Source: Terriglobia bacterium (GTDB lineage: Bacteria > Acidobacteriota > Terriglobia > Versatilivoradales > Versatilivoraceae). From it: a stretch of DNA of 64,000 bases. Below are positions 48,657 to 57,907 of the stretch, one piece after another. Below the pieces are notes generated by a model, which saw nothing but the letters and a program-made list of their open reading frames with translations, searched no databases and was not told where the DNA came from. Each line of letters opens with the position of its first letter. Positions within the stretch are counted from its first letter, which is position 1. The stretch covers positions 26,571 through 90,570 of the forward strand of contig JAKUNG010000019.1 in NCBI GenBank assembly GCA_022452285.1, in the 5' to 3' direction. A program made the translations under genes and the position numbers.

Positions 48657-49895
48657 ATGGCAAGCACTGCCGAAATTATTGCTATCGGTTCTGAATTACT
48701 TACTCCTCACCGTGTTGACTCTAACTCACTATACTTAACAAAACAACTTAACTCCATTGGAATTGAAGTTGGCGTTAAGGTAGTTGCTGGTGATGATGAA
48801 GGTTGTTTAGAGCAAGTGGTTAGGGTAGCAATAGGACGGTCTTCTCTGGTAATCGCTACTGGTGGTCTAGGACCTACTGAAGATGATATCACCAAGAAGG
48901 TTTTTGCCAGAGTCCTTCATCGACAAATGGTTCTTGAGGAACAGATTTTAAAAGATATCAAGTCTCGGTTTCTGAGTAGGGGCTTAGATATGCCAGCTAA
49001 TAATGCGAGACAAGCTCTAGTTCCAGTGGGAGCACAGGTTCTTGAAAATCCGACTGGAACTGCCCCAGGTTTATGGATAGAAGAGGGTGACTGTGTAGTA
49101 ATTTTGCTACCAGGTGTGCCCAGTGAAATGAAAACAATTTTTGAAACTTCATGTCTGGCGGTTTTGAAACAACGATCTGGAAACTCCCGGATGTTTTCAA
49201 AAGTTTTAAAGACAACAGGAATGGCTGAATCTCAATTAGACGAAAAAATTGCTCCAATTTACACCGAGTATAGAAACCCTGTAACTACTATCTTGGCTAG
49301 TCAGGGAGAAGTGCAGATTCACCTGACAGGTCGAGGTAAGACAGAAAAGGAAGCAGAGATTTTAGTGAATGAACTTTCTGACAAGATGGAATTAGTTTTA
49401 GGTGAATATATTTTTTCACGAGGCACGGAGTCTTTGGAACAGATTGTTGGTTACTATCTTCTAATGCGACAAAAGACCTTGTCCATCGCGGAGAGCTGCA
49501 CTGGAGGATTAATCTCAGAAAGAATGACTCGTGTCCCAGGGAGTTCTGAGTATTTTCTTTGTGGTGTTACTTGTTATAGTAACCAGTCGAAGATAAATTT
49601 AGCAGAAATCCCTCCACTGGTTATTGAAATGAATGGAGCTGTGAGCTCAGAAGTTGCAAAATCCCTTGCGGAAGGAATTAGGGAAAAAACTGGTTCAAAT
49701 TTAGGTCTGGGTATAACTGGTATAGCAGGCCCTTCAGGAGGAAGCCCTGAGAAACCAGTAGGCTTAGTTTATATAGCTTTAGCTACTGAGGCTACGGTGG
49801 CATGCCAGAAATTTCAGTTTGGTGGTGATAGGGAACGTGTACGTTTTTGGGCTTCTCAGACAGCTTTAGATATGGTGAGGCGGAGCCTAATTTAA
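48657..49895 (+). CDS. cinA: CinA family competence/damage-inducible protein with C-terminal nicotinamide-nucleotide amidase domain
   Basis: EIIAIGSELLTPHRVDSNSLYL, ATGGLGPTEDDITK, GTAPGLWIE, LPGVPSEMK, AESCTGGLISERMTRVPGSSEYF, GITGIAGPSGGSPEKPVGLVYIA. Confidence 0.96.
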   Translation: MASTAEIIAIGSELLTPHRVDSNSLYLTKQLNSIGIEVGVKVVAGDDEGCLEQVVRVAIGRSSLVIATGGLGPTEDDITKKVFARVLHRQMVLEEQILKDIKSRFLSRGLDMPANNARQALVPVGAQVLENPTGTAPGLWIEEGDCVVILLPGVPSEMKTIFETSCLAVLKQRSGNSRMFSKVLKTTGMAESQLDEKIAPIYTEYRNPVTTILASQGEVQIHLTGRGKTEKEAEILVNELSDKMELVLGEYIFSRGTESLEQIVGYYLLMRQKTLSIAESCTGGLISERMTRVPGSSEYFLCGVTCYSNQSKINLAEIPPLVIEMNGAVSSEVAKSLAEGIREKTGSNLGLGITGIAGPSGGSPEKPVGLVYIALATEATVACQKFQFGGDRERVRFWASQTALDMVRRSLI

Positions 49896-50206
49896 ATCTT
49901 GTTTGGATTAATAAAGATTTGATCACCAGAAAGATTTTCTAAAATCTCATTAGGATATAAAAAAACATGACTGCATTCTTGCTATAAAATAAATATATTC
50001 AATGGTTTAACCTAAAAGTATGGATAGAATAATGCCAGATGTGTAGTTTCCGTGGTTTCAACGTTTAATCCTCTATTTTTTGTTTCTCTATTACTGCTAT
50101 TGAAAAGGGGTAAGACAAGTGATCTTGCCATAGCTTTTAGGGAATTATTGTGATGGGTCGTATGTATTTTCGGTGGATTGTTGAGGAACTTAACAAGGGG
50201 AATTAA

Positions 50207-50803
50207 ATGTTTTTTCTATTTAGTTTGTGTGCCTACCTTGTGGGTTCAATTCCTTTTGGATATCTCATTGTCCTAATTTTCGAAGGTAGCGATATTCGTT
50301 TAACAGGCAGTGGTAATATTGGTGCAACAAATGTGATGAGAAAGTTAGGACCTTTAGGAGCAGTATGTACGCTAATTTTGGATATTGCTAAAGGATACCT
50401 AGTTGTTTTATTTACTAACTATATGGAGCCAAACAATTCAATAATTGTTGCACTGGTAATGATCTCAGTCGTCGTGGGTCATGTTTTCCCAGTATTTTTA
50501 AGATTTAAGGGGGGTAAGGGTGTTGCTACTAGTGCTGGTGTTCTTCTATGCCTGTCACTCACTTGTATCTTGATAACATTTATCATTTTTGGGTTGGTTG
50601 TTGTCTTTACCCGTTTAGTCTCTCTAGGATCAATCATAGCGGCAATGTCCTACCCCATAATATATTTTTTCTTTGTTTACCGTCAGGAGCCCATTCTTCC
50701 AATTTTCTTGGCAAGCTTAAGTTGTTCTGTATTAGTCATATGGCGTCACTGGAAAAATATTTGTCGTATTCTAGCTGGAAGTGAAAGTAGATTGATTGGG
50801 TAA
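50207..50803 (+). CDS. plsY: Glycerol-3-phosphate acyltransferase PlsY
   Basis: YLVGSIPFGYLI, GSGNIGATNVMRKLG, GHVFPVFLRFKGGKGVATSAGVL. Confidence 0.96.
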   Translation: MFFLFSLCAYLVGSIPFGYLIVLIFEGSDIRLTGSGNIGATNVMRKLGPLGAVCTLILDIAKGYLVVLFTNYMEPNNSIIVALVMISVVVGHVFPVFLRFKGGKGVATSAGVLLCLSLTCILITFIIFGLVVVFTRLVSLGSIIAAMSYPIIYFFFVYRQEPILPIFLASLSCSVLVIWRHWKNICRILAGSESRLIG

Positions 50804-51806
50804 AACAATGAAACATATTGCAATTATTGGTGGAGGGAGTTGGGGGACAGCGCTAGCAATTGCATCATCTGAGTTGGGTCATTCAGTTAAACTCTGGGTT
50901 TATGAACCAGAGCTTGTGACACTTATTAATCAGAGTCACTGTAATGAAATTTATCTGAAGGATTTTTCAATTCCGCAGAATGTTGTTGCCTCGAATTCAC
51001 TTGCTAAGTCTTTAGAGGCTGCCCAGATTGTTTTAACTGCTGTCCCAGCTAATCATTGTCGAAGCCTCTATCAAGCTATGGTCCCATATCTTACCCCAGA
51101 TATGATATTTGTAAGTGCTACCAAAGGTATTGAAAGTAAAAGCCTTCAGAGGATGTCACAAATTATGGAGGATCTATTTTCTCCGTCTTTTCAGCCTCGT
51201 ATTGCAGTTATTTCAGGACCTTCATTTGCTAAAGAAGTAGCTCGGGGTGATCCTACAGCTATGGTAGTTGCAGGGCCCAATAAAAAGATTAATGAAACAA
51301 TTCAGTCAGAATTTTCTGGATCCACACTTCGCTTGTACACTAATAATGATATTGTGGGTGTGGAACTTGCTGGTGCTGTTAAAAATGTGATAGCAATCGC
51401 TGCGGGAGTTTGCGCCGGTTTAGGATTTGGATCCAACTCTTTAGCTGCAGTTGTGACAAGAGGTTTAGCTGAAATGACCCGATTAGTAACAGCCTGTGGA
51501 GGAAGCCGTCAAACCATGTCTGGTTTAGCAGGTGTGGGTGATTTAGTTCTTACATGTAATGGCAAACTGAGTCGAAATAGAAGTGTAGGTTTTCAGCTCG
51601 GTCAAGGCCGAAAGTTGACAGAAATTACTGCTGGAATGCAAACAGTCGCTGAAGGAATTCCAACTACTGAAGCCGCTTTGGGTTTGGCGAAACGATATAA
51701 AATAGAGATGCCAATTACTGAGCAAATGAACTTGTTGCTTCATCATAATAAGAATGCACATGATGTAATTAAGGACTTAATGGAGAGAAGGTTAAAAAAC
51801 GAATAG
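50796..51806 (+). CDS. gpsA: NAD(P)H-dependent glycerol-3-phosphate dehydrogenase
   Basis: IIGGGSWGTALAI, SGPSFAKEVARGDPTAMVVA, ELAGAVKNVIAIAAGVCAGLGFGSNSLAAVVTRGL, GLAGVGDLVLTC. Confidence 0.97.
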   Translation: MGKTMKHIAIIGGGSWGTALAIASSELGHSVKLWVYEPELVTLINQSHCNEIYLKDFSIPQNVVASNSLAKSLEAAQIVLTAVPANHCRSLYQAMVPYLTPDMIFVSATKGIESKSLQRMSQIMEDLFSPSFQPRIAVISGPSFAKEVARGDPTAMVVAGPNKKINETIQSEFSGSTLRLYTNNDIVGVELAGAVKNVIAIAAGVCAGLGFGSNSLAAVVTRGLAEMTRLVTACGGSRQTMSGLAGVGDLVLTCNGKLSRNRSVGFQLGQGRKLTEITAGMQTVAEGIPTTEAALGLAKRYKIEMPITEQMNLLLHHNKNAHDVIKDLMERRLKNE

Positions 51807-51832
51807 AAGAGGTGTCAGATTTACATGGAGGT

Positions 51833-52414
51833 TTAGATTTTTAGACCTATTACCTTTAAGAAGTCCCTTATAATTTGAGCAGTAAGACCCCAAACATCTA
51901 GACCCTGAAAATCGTAGTGATAGACTTTAACTCTTTCATTTAGACGTTGGCGTATTTCTGTTCTAAGAAGTTCTGGTTTTTGGAATAAACTAAAAGGTAC
52001 CTTAATTACTTCCTCTACTTCTTCTGGATTCTTTTGAATTACCAGAGGAGGTTCAATCCGTCCTACAAAAGGAGTAACAATTAATTTTGTAGTTGATAGG
52101 TACTCATCAAACTGGCCTAAGATACGAATCTGATTATCGGAAATACCTATTTCCTCTTGAGTCTCTCGAAGTGCCGTTTGAACTAGAGGTTCCTCTGTTG
52201 AGTTGCGCATTCCGCCAGGGAAAGAAATTTGTCCCTTATGAGTTTGTACTTTTTTTGTCCTTAAGGTTAATAGAAAAGATAAAGATTCATCTTCTTTCCA
52301 TATAGGAATTAGTACTGCTGCTCGACCTACATTGTCAATGTTGATTTTACGTAGTTTTCTCGCAGACAATTTTGAAGAAATTTCTTGATCTGACCACAGA
52401 GAGGTGATTGGCAA
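51833..52414 (-). CDS. nudL: CoA pyrophosphatase-like NUDIX hydrolase
   Basis: TLRTKKVQTHKGQISFPGGMRN...ALRETQEEIGI Nudix/CoAse motifs. Confidence 0.85.
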   Translation of the reverse strand: MPITSLWSDQEISSKLSARKLRKINIDNVGRAAVLIPIWKEDESLSFLLTLRTKKVQTHKGQISFPGGMRNSTEEPLVQTALRETQEEIGISDNQIRILGQFDEYLSTTKLIVTPFVGRIEPPLVIQKNPEEVEEVIKVPFSLFQKPELLRTEIRQRLNERVKVYHYDFQGLDVWGLTAQIIRDFLKVIGLKI

Positions 52415-52509
52415 AATCTTGATCTCAACAAGAATAAGAAATGGCGAATATTCTAATAAACAGATAACATTGCGTCAACTTCTACTTAGGATTGATTGGA
52501 AAATTATAA

Positions 52510-52968
52510 ATGGTTAGGGATAAAGGTTACATTTTCAGTATTCAGAAATGTTTGGGTACAAGACAAGCAATGAAACAGTTAGGAAAAGCCAATTTGAACA
52601 AAAATATTGGTATGGAAGGGGATCATCATGCACGAGTAGGAAGTCAGCGGCAGTTACTCCTTGTAGAGTTAGAAGTTCTTCAATTATTTGATTTGGATGT
52701 AGCTGAAATAAAAGAAAATATAACTACTTGTGGAATCGCTTTGAGTAAAATTGTTAGAGGTCAAAGACTAAAGATAGGGAAAGTAGTTCAGTTGAGTATA
52801 ACTAAACCATGCGAACCCTGCAGTAGATTGGATGAAATCCGAATGGGTCTTCAAAAAGAATTGATGGGTCAACGTGGCATGTTGGCAACTGTAGTTGTTG
52901 GCGGAATGATTTCTATTGGTGATCCTATTGATGTTTTGCCAGTTATTGAAAAAGGTTTTGTACATTGA
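52510..52968 (+). CDS. MOSC domain-containing protein
   Basis: GMEGDHHARVGSQRQLLLVE, TTCGIALSKIVRGQRLKIGKVVQLSITKPCEPCSRLDE. Confidence 0.88.
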   Translation: MVRDKGYIFSIQKCLGTRQAMKQLGKANLNKNIGMEGDHHARVGSQRQLLLVELEVLQLFDLDVAEIKENITTCGIALSKIVRGQRLKIGKVVQLSITKPCEPCSRLDEIRMGLQKELMGQRGMLATVVVGGMISIGDPIDVLPVIEKGFVH

Positions 52969-53118
52969 ATTTATGTTGTTTTGGGCAATATACCCAAATA
53001 TCTGTTTGGATTTATCAGTCAGCACGGTTAATCAAAGAATAAGCTAGAACAAAGTAGCTACGTTTTAACATTATAGACTCCCCTTGTCTTTTTCATTACA
53101 ATCAGACAGTTTTATATT

Positions 53119-53208
53119 GGAGAGATGGCCGAGTGGCTGAAGGCGCACGCTTGGAAAGCGTGTTTAGGGGAAACTCTAACGTGGGTTCGAATCCCACTCT
53201 CTCCGCCA
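53119..53208 (+). tRNA. tRNA-Ser (anticodon GGA), 3' CCA encoded
   Basis: Acceptor GGAGAGA/TCTCTCC, anticodon loop TTGGAAA, long variable arm, GGGTTCGAATCCC T-arm, genomic GCCA. Confidence 0.95.
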
Positions 53209-53318
53209 ACAACTAGGAATTACTTTTTTAGTAGTGGGACGAATAGTAGTTGCAGGTAATTCAGTTTTGTTTGAGTTATAATTTTAAAAGACTATTTGAG
53301 GACAAAAAAACAGTAATT

Positions 53319-54011
53319 ATGAAAAAAATATTATTTTTAGCTCTTATGATGATTTATGCCTGCAATCTCCAAACCTCAAAAGTAATAAAGAATGATGGCG
53401 TTCTTCAGAAGGATATACTCTCAAAAAAATCAGAAAGAGGACTCAGCTTTTTTATTACTAGTCGTGGTGTGGGTAATGGAGCAAATCTAGGTGGTTTGTC
53501 AGGTGCTGATCAGCACTGCAAAAGCCTTGCCAGTGATGTAGGTGAAGGCAATAAGAAATGGCGAGCCTATTTAAGTTCTAGTGCCACCAAAACAGAACCA
53601 GCAGTGAATGCACGTGACCGAATTGGAATTGGACCTTGGTACAATGCAAAGAATATTCAGATTGCCCAAGATGTGACGGAGTTACATTCAGATCAAAATA
53701 AGTTAAGTAAGGACTTGTCTCTAACTGAAAAAGGAACAATAGTTAATGGTAGGGGAGATGAGCCAAATGAACACGATATCCTGACAGGTTCGCAAGTAAA
53801 TGGTACAGCATTTGATGATGATAAGGATCATACCTGCGAGAATTGGACAAGTAGCAGTGAAGGAAGTGCCCAAGTGGGCCATCATGACAGAATTGGGGGT
53901 GGTTCCAGGCCAACATCATGGAATTCTTCACATGGATCCCGAGGATGTAGTCAATCAAACCTTCAGGGTACTGGAGGAAATGGCTATTTTTACTGTTTTG
54001 CAAGTAATTGA
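53319..54011 (+). CDS. Secreted/lipoprotein DUF1554-like (lectin-fold-like) protein
   Basis: MKKILFLALMMIYAC signal; LGGLSGADQHCKSLA...WRAYLSS...CENWTS...SRGCSQSNLQGTGGNGYFYCFASN pattern. Start at ATG 53319 rather than 53250. Confidence 0.7.
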   Translation: MKKILFLALMMIYACNLQTSKVIKNDGVLQKDILSKKSERGLSFFITSRGVGNGANLGGLSGADQHCKSLASDVGEGNKKWRAYLSSSATKTEPAVNARDRIGIGPWYNAKNIQIAQDVTELHSDQNKLSKDLSLTEKGTIVNGRGDEPNEHDILTGSQVNGTAFDDDKDHTCENWTSSSEGSAQVGHHDRIGGGSRPTSWNSSHGSRGCSQSNLQGTGGNGYFYCFASN

Positions 54012-54041
54012 AAATTGGATTAAGAATATGAGTAGGTTTAA

Positions 54042-55034
54042 ATGGTAACTCTGGAAGATGTACAAGCAGCACAGAAGAGAATTGCAGGGGTAATTGCTAA
54101 GACTCCTTTGATTCAATACACTGATGCTGTAACAAAAAAGCTCACCTTCCCTAAACCAGAAAACTTCCAACCGATCGGGACTTTTAAGTTGCGTGGTGCC
54201 TATAATAAGATTGCATCTCTCTCTCCAAGAGAAAGAGCAAAAGGTGTGATTGCTTTTTCTAGCGGTAATCATGCCCAAGGTGTCGCTTATGCTGCCCGTG
54301 CTCTTGGAAGTAGAGCGGTAATTGTAATGCCAGAAAAAGCTCCAGCCATTAAAAAGGCTAAAACTCTAGAACTTGGTGCTGAAGTGATTACAGTAGATGG
54401 AGGAAGTGAGGAAGATTGGAGAATCACAGCTGAAGACTTGGCAGATAGACATGGTTTGACAATGGTGCCGCCATTCAATGATGAAGCTATTATTGCAGGT
54501 CAAGGTACGGTGGGCCTTGAAATTATTCAGGAGCTGCCAGATGTTGAGTTAGTGCTCGTACCCATTGGTGGGGGTGGTCTAATCAGTGGGATAGCTGCAG
54601 CCCTAAAATTAACGCGACCTAGTATTCAAATTGTAGGTGTTGAGCCAGACTGTGCTAATGATGCTCAAACTAGTTTTCGAACCGGAAAGATTGTGGAATT
54701 ACCTCTTGAAAGAACTGGTCGTACAATTGCTGATGGTATGAGAGCTACTTGTATTGGAGATATTCCCTTTAAGCACATTCAAACTTTTGTTGATGATATT
54801 GTAACTGTTAGCGAAGATGAGATTCAAAAAGCTTTGTGTGTTTTGGCCCTGGATGCGCATCTAATAGTGGAACCTAGTGGTGCTGTCCCTTTTGCAGCTT
54901 TTTTGTATCATCAAAAAGAACTTCCTGCAGTAAATAGAAGTGTTACTGTTATTAGTGGTGGAAATGTAGATCCCAACCTTTTAAATCAAATCCTCTCTAA
55001 ATATAAAGAATCAACAGGTTCTCTACTACATTAG
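54042..55034 (+). CDS. PLP-dependent threonine/serine ammonia-lyase
   Basis: PKPENFQPIGTFKLRGAYNKI (PLP Lys), FSSGNHAQGVAYAA, PIGGGGLISGIA, VISGGNVD. Confidence 0.93.
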   Translation: MVTLEDVQAAQKRIAGVIAKTPLIQYTDAVTKKLTFPKPENFQPIGTFKLRGAYNKIASLSPRERAKGVIAFSSGNHAQGVAYAARALGSRAVIVMPEKAPAIKKAKTLELGAEVITVDGGSEEDWRITAEDLADRHGLTMVPPFNDEAIIAGQGTVGLEIIQELPDVELVLVPIGGGGLISGIAAALKLTRPSIQIVGVEPDCANDAQTSFRTGKIVELPLERTGRTIADGMRATCIGDIPFKHIQTFVDDIVTVSEDEIQKALCVLALDAHLIVEPSGAVPFAAFLYHQKELPAVNRSVTVISGGNVDPNLLNQILSKYKESTGSLLH

Positions 55035-55037
55035 TAT

Positions 55038-56168
55038 TTAAATTATCTGGGATCCAATCTCACTTAACTTTACCCATCTCTGTTCAATATGAGAGATCTC
55101 ACAAGCTTTGATAATCTCTTGAGTTAAAAGTCCGTCTGAGATCTTAGGAAGGTATGGCACCATCTCATGCAAGTAGTCTTTATGCCGAACTGCAGTTACA
55201 AAATCAGCAATTAACCGATTCCATGTATGTTGACCGGACAAAATTTCAGATGGTTGCTTGTCTTCCTCTGCAATTCTTAGACGAATAGGATTAAGATTAT
55301 TACCTTTTTGTATTTGGGTAAAAATTTCGTTACCTAGAATTAGAGGGTTTTTATTTTGTTTACCTTTTTGTATGGTAACCCAGTCATTATTTAGTATAAG
55401 CGTGCCTAACTCACCACTAATTATTATTCGTCGCTCTGGTTCTCCTAGAGTAATGCCAAGATTAAAAGCTGCTAATTTTTGATTAGATAGTTCACATAAT
55501 ATCCAGGCATAAGTTTCTGAACCAGTTGAATATTTCTTAGGATTGATCATATCTGAAGAGTCATAGGATCTAAGATGACATATTAAGCGTTTAACATCAC
55601 AACCAGTCAGAAAACGTATTCGATCGAACTCATGGCTGCCCGCTTCACGCAGTGATCCACTGGCTGAAGACCAAGATCGTAGTGCACTAATACGAAGTCT
55701 CCAGTCACTGCGAGTATTTAATAATTGACCGATCTGTTGTTGGTGTAGAGCTCTTCGCATAGTCTGACAAGCAGGAGAATAACGCCAATTAAAGCTAATT
55801 GCTGTTACTAGCTTAGTTTTTTTGGCTAAAGTAGACATTTCATGGGCTTCGCAAAAATTTAGGGACAAAGGTTTTTCTACAAGTATGTGTTTTTGGTTTG
55901 CCAAAGCCTCTAAGAAAGGTTTTCGACGGAAGATTGGATCAGTAGTAATACTGACAGCATCTACTTGTTCGTCTTGGATTAAATCACGCCAGTGATCGTA
56001 AATTTTGAGATTAGTTTGATTAAGAGAAGCTGCAAATTTTTCAGCTTTAGCACGGGTCCTATTCCAAAGACTAGTAATGTTGACTCCTTGAAGACGTGAG
56101 TAGGCTGTAGCATGGCATTGACCTGCTCTACCAGTCCCAAGAATTCCAACTCGCAACGGTGTAAACAT
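55038..56168 (-). CDS. Gfo/Idh/MocA family oxidoreductase
   Basis: VGILGTGRAGQCHATAYSRL, HILVEKPLSLNFCEAHEM. Confidence 0.92.
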   Translation of the reverse strand: MFTPLRVGILGTGRAGQCHATAYSRLQGVNITSLWNRTRAKAEKFAASLNQTNLKIYDHWRDLIQDEQVDAVSITTDPIFRRKPFLEALANQKHILVEKPLSLNFCEAHEMSTLAKKTKLVTAISFNWRYSPACQTMRRALHQQQIGQLLNTRSDWRLRISALRSWSSASGSLREAGSHEFDRIRFLTGCDVKRLICHLRSYDSSDMINPKKYSTGSETYAWILCELSNQKLAAFNLGITLGEPERRIIISGELGTLILNNDWVTIQKGKQNKNPLILGNEIFTQIQKGNNLNPIRLRIAEEDKQPSEILSGQHTWNRLIADFVTAVRHKDYLHEMVPYLPKISDGLLTQEIIKACEISHIEQRWVKLSEIGSQII

Positions 56169-56183
56169 AATTTTAGAGAGAAA

Positions 56184-57545
56184 TTAAAATGTTGGTCGAG
56201 CTACACCTAAAAGTTTTTGAATTTCTTCGAGGTTAGCTGTTCCTCCATCCAGTAACTCAGGTGGTAAATCTAACTTCATTACTGCATCAAGCTGAGAAAA
56301 CACTTTCCAAAAGCCATTGGCGATATAATCAATAATTTTTTTATTTGCTGCAGTGGGTGCTTCCATTACTAAGGAAGTTTCCTGCACAAGTTTAATAGCT
56401 TCTGGGTAATCTTGAGGTTTGTAGGTGTAGTTTTGTTGCCAAGGTCTTTGCCATGGATATTGGGATTCAAAAGTTTCTGGTTTAGTAAAGATAGGCAGAG
56501 ACGGGATAATCCAATTCATCCAAGCACGACAGAGAACACCTTCTGCACCGAGAGCTGCTACTACCTTAGCCCTAAATTCTGAGGGAGGAACTTGAAGTCC
56601 TACTGATTTTGGGTCAAAACGAACTCGATAAAGATGGTAGGCATGGGTCCTGTCTGTAGGTACGTGTGGTGGAATTACACCTGGAATTCTATCAAGTTGT
56701 GCAGAGAGACGTTCACACAATTGACGCCTTGTTCCATTTAGTTCATCTAGTCTAGCCAGTTGACCTCTAGCTAAGGCTGCAGCAATAACACTGCAGCGAT
56801 AGTTATATCCAAGAGTTGCCAGTGGATATTTCATTTCTTCACGGGGCTTGTGAAACCTAACCCTCAACCAAAGACCATCAATACGATCAAAAAATTCCTG
56901 ATGTTGAGTACTAAAAATACCAGCTTCACCAGCCGGCAGGTTTTTCATTGCATTGATGCTGAGTGCAGAGGCATCCGCTAGATTTCCAACCATTTTCCCT
57001 TTATAAATTGCTCCGGGGGCATGGGCTGCATCTTCGATTACTACTAATCCATACTTTTTAGCAATTGTATTGATTTCATCCATATCTGCAGGTAGACCCC
57101 CAAGATGGACTGGAATAATAGCCTTGGTCTTAGGAGTTATACACTTTTCTATCTGAGATGGGTCCATATTGTAAGAATCGGGTTGAATATCAACAAAAAT
57201 TGGAACAGCCCCCTGATGTAGGACACTTAGTGCTCCTGAAAGAAAAGTGTATGCCGGCACTAAAACCTCATCACCTTTGCCTATACCTGCAGCCCATAAG
57301 GCCATATGAAGAGCAGCTGTTCCTGATCCCACTGCACAGCAATAGGGTGTGCCAATTTTTTGGGACCATTCTTCCTCCAGTTTGAGAATCTGTGGTGCAT
57401 CACAACCACCTATTTGTTCCTCTCGAAGAACCCGACACAGTTCTTCAAGTTCACTATCGTTGTATCGTGGCCATCGTGTTCTTTCTATACCTTCTGGCAT
57501 AGCACTTTGACCACCAAAAACCGCAAGCTTTTCTTTTGAATTCAC
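56184..57545 (-). CDS. DegT/DnrJ/EryC1/StrS family aminotransferase
   Basis: AVGSGTAALHMALWAAGIGKGDEVLVPAYTF, VIEDAAHAPGAIYKGKMVG, NAMKNLPAGEAGIF. Confidence 0.92.
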   Translation of the reverse strand: MNSKEKLAVFGGQSAMPEGIERTRWPRYNDSELEELCRVLREEQIGGCDAPQILKLEEEWSQKIGTPYCCAVGSGTAALHMALWAAGIGKGDEVLVPAYTFLSGALSVLHQGAVPIFVDIQPDSYNMDPSQIEKCITPKTKAIIPVHLGGLPADMDEINTIAKKYGLVVIEDAAHAPGAIYKGKMVGNLADASALSINAMKNLPAGEAGIFSTQHQEFFDRIDGLWLRVRFHKPREEMKYPLATLGYNYRCSVIAAALARGQLARLDELNGTRRQLCERLSAQLDRIPGVIPPHVPTDRTHAYHLYRVRFDPKSVGLQVPPSEFRAKVVAALGAEGVLCRAWMNWIIPSLPIFTKPETFESQYPWQRPWQQNYTYKPQDYPEAIKLVQETSLVMEAPTAANKKIIDYIANGFWKVFSQLDAVMKLDLPPELLDGGTANLEEIQKLLGVARPTF

Positions 57546-57907
57546 TTTGCCTCCTTTTTAGTAGGCAAGCAGACAATAGCTAATTTAGAACCCTTACTTA
57601 GATTAATGAAATGATTAACTATGTATTACGTTTTAAAAAAAATCTTTTCAGTCATGTTTTTTCATTTAACTTAAATATTATCATTGTTCCTCATTCGGGA
57701 TATCTAAAAGTTATTCTTAAATATATTTCAGTTTTGTTTAAAAGTCTGGTTCTTTGCTGTGAAAAAAGAGGAAAAGAACAAAAACACTTTGTTAAATTAC
57801 TTGCTTTTTGTTCCTCTCGATTGACAAAGGATCTTAAGCAGGTCTAGAATCCCTTTTAAATCAATAGTTAGCTAACTATTTTCATTTGAGAGCACAAAGG
57901 GAATAAA

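Noticed and set aside
53119-54011. Possible tRNA-associated integrative element
   Set aside because: No integrase, no recognisable att-type repeat of the tRNA 3' end, and housekeeping genes follow immediately.
53743-54278. Minus-strand ORFs overlapping the DUF1554-like and ammonia-lyase genes
   Set aside because: Antisense to well-supported genes; compositional shadow ORFs.
57611-57847. 78-aa plus-strand ORF between DegT gene and PPC gene
   Set aside because: Low-complexity hydrophobic/Lys-rich composition, no RBS or family; most likely an AT-rich spurious ORF.
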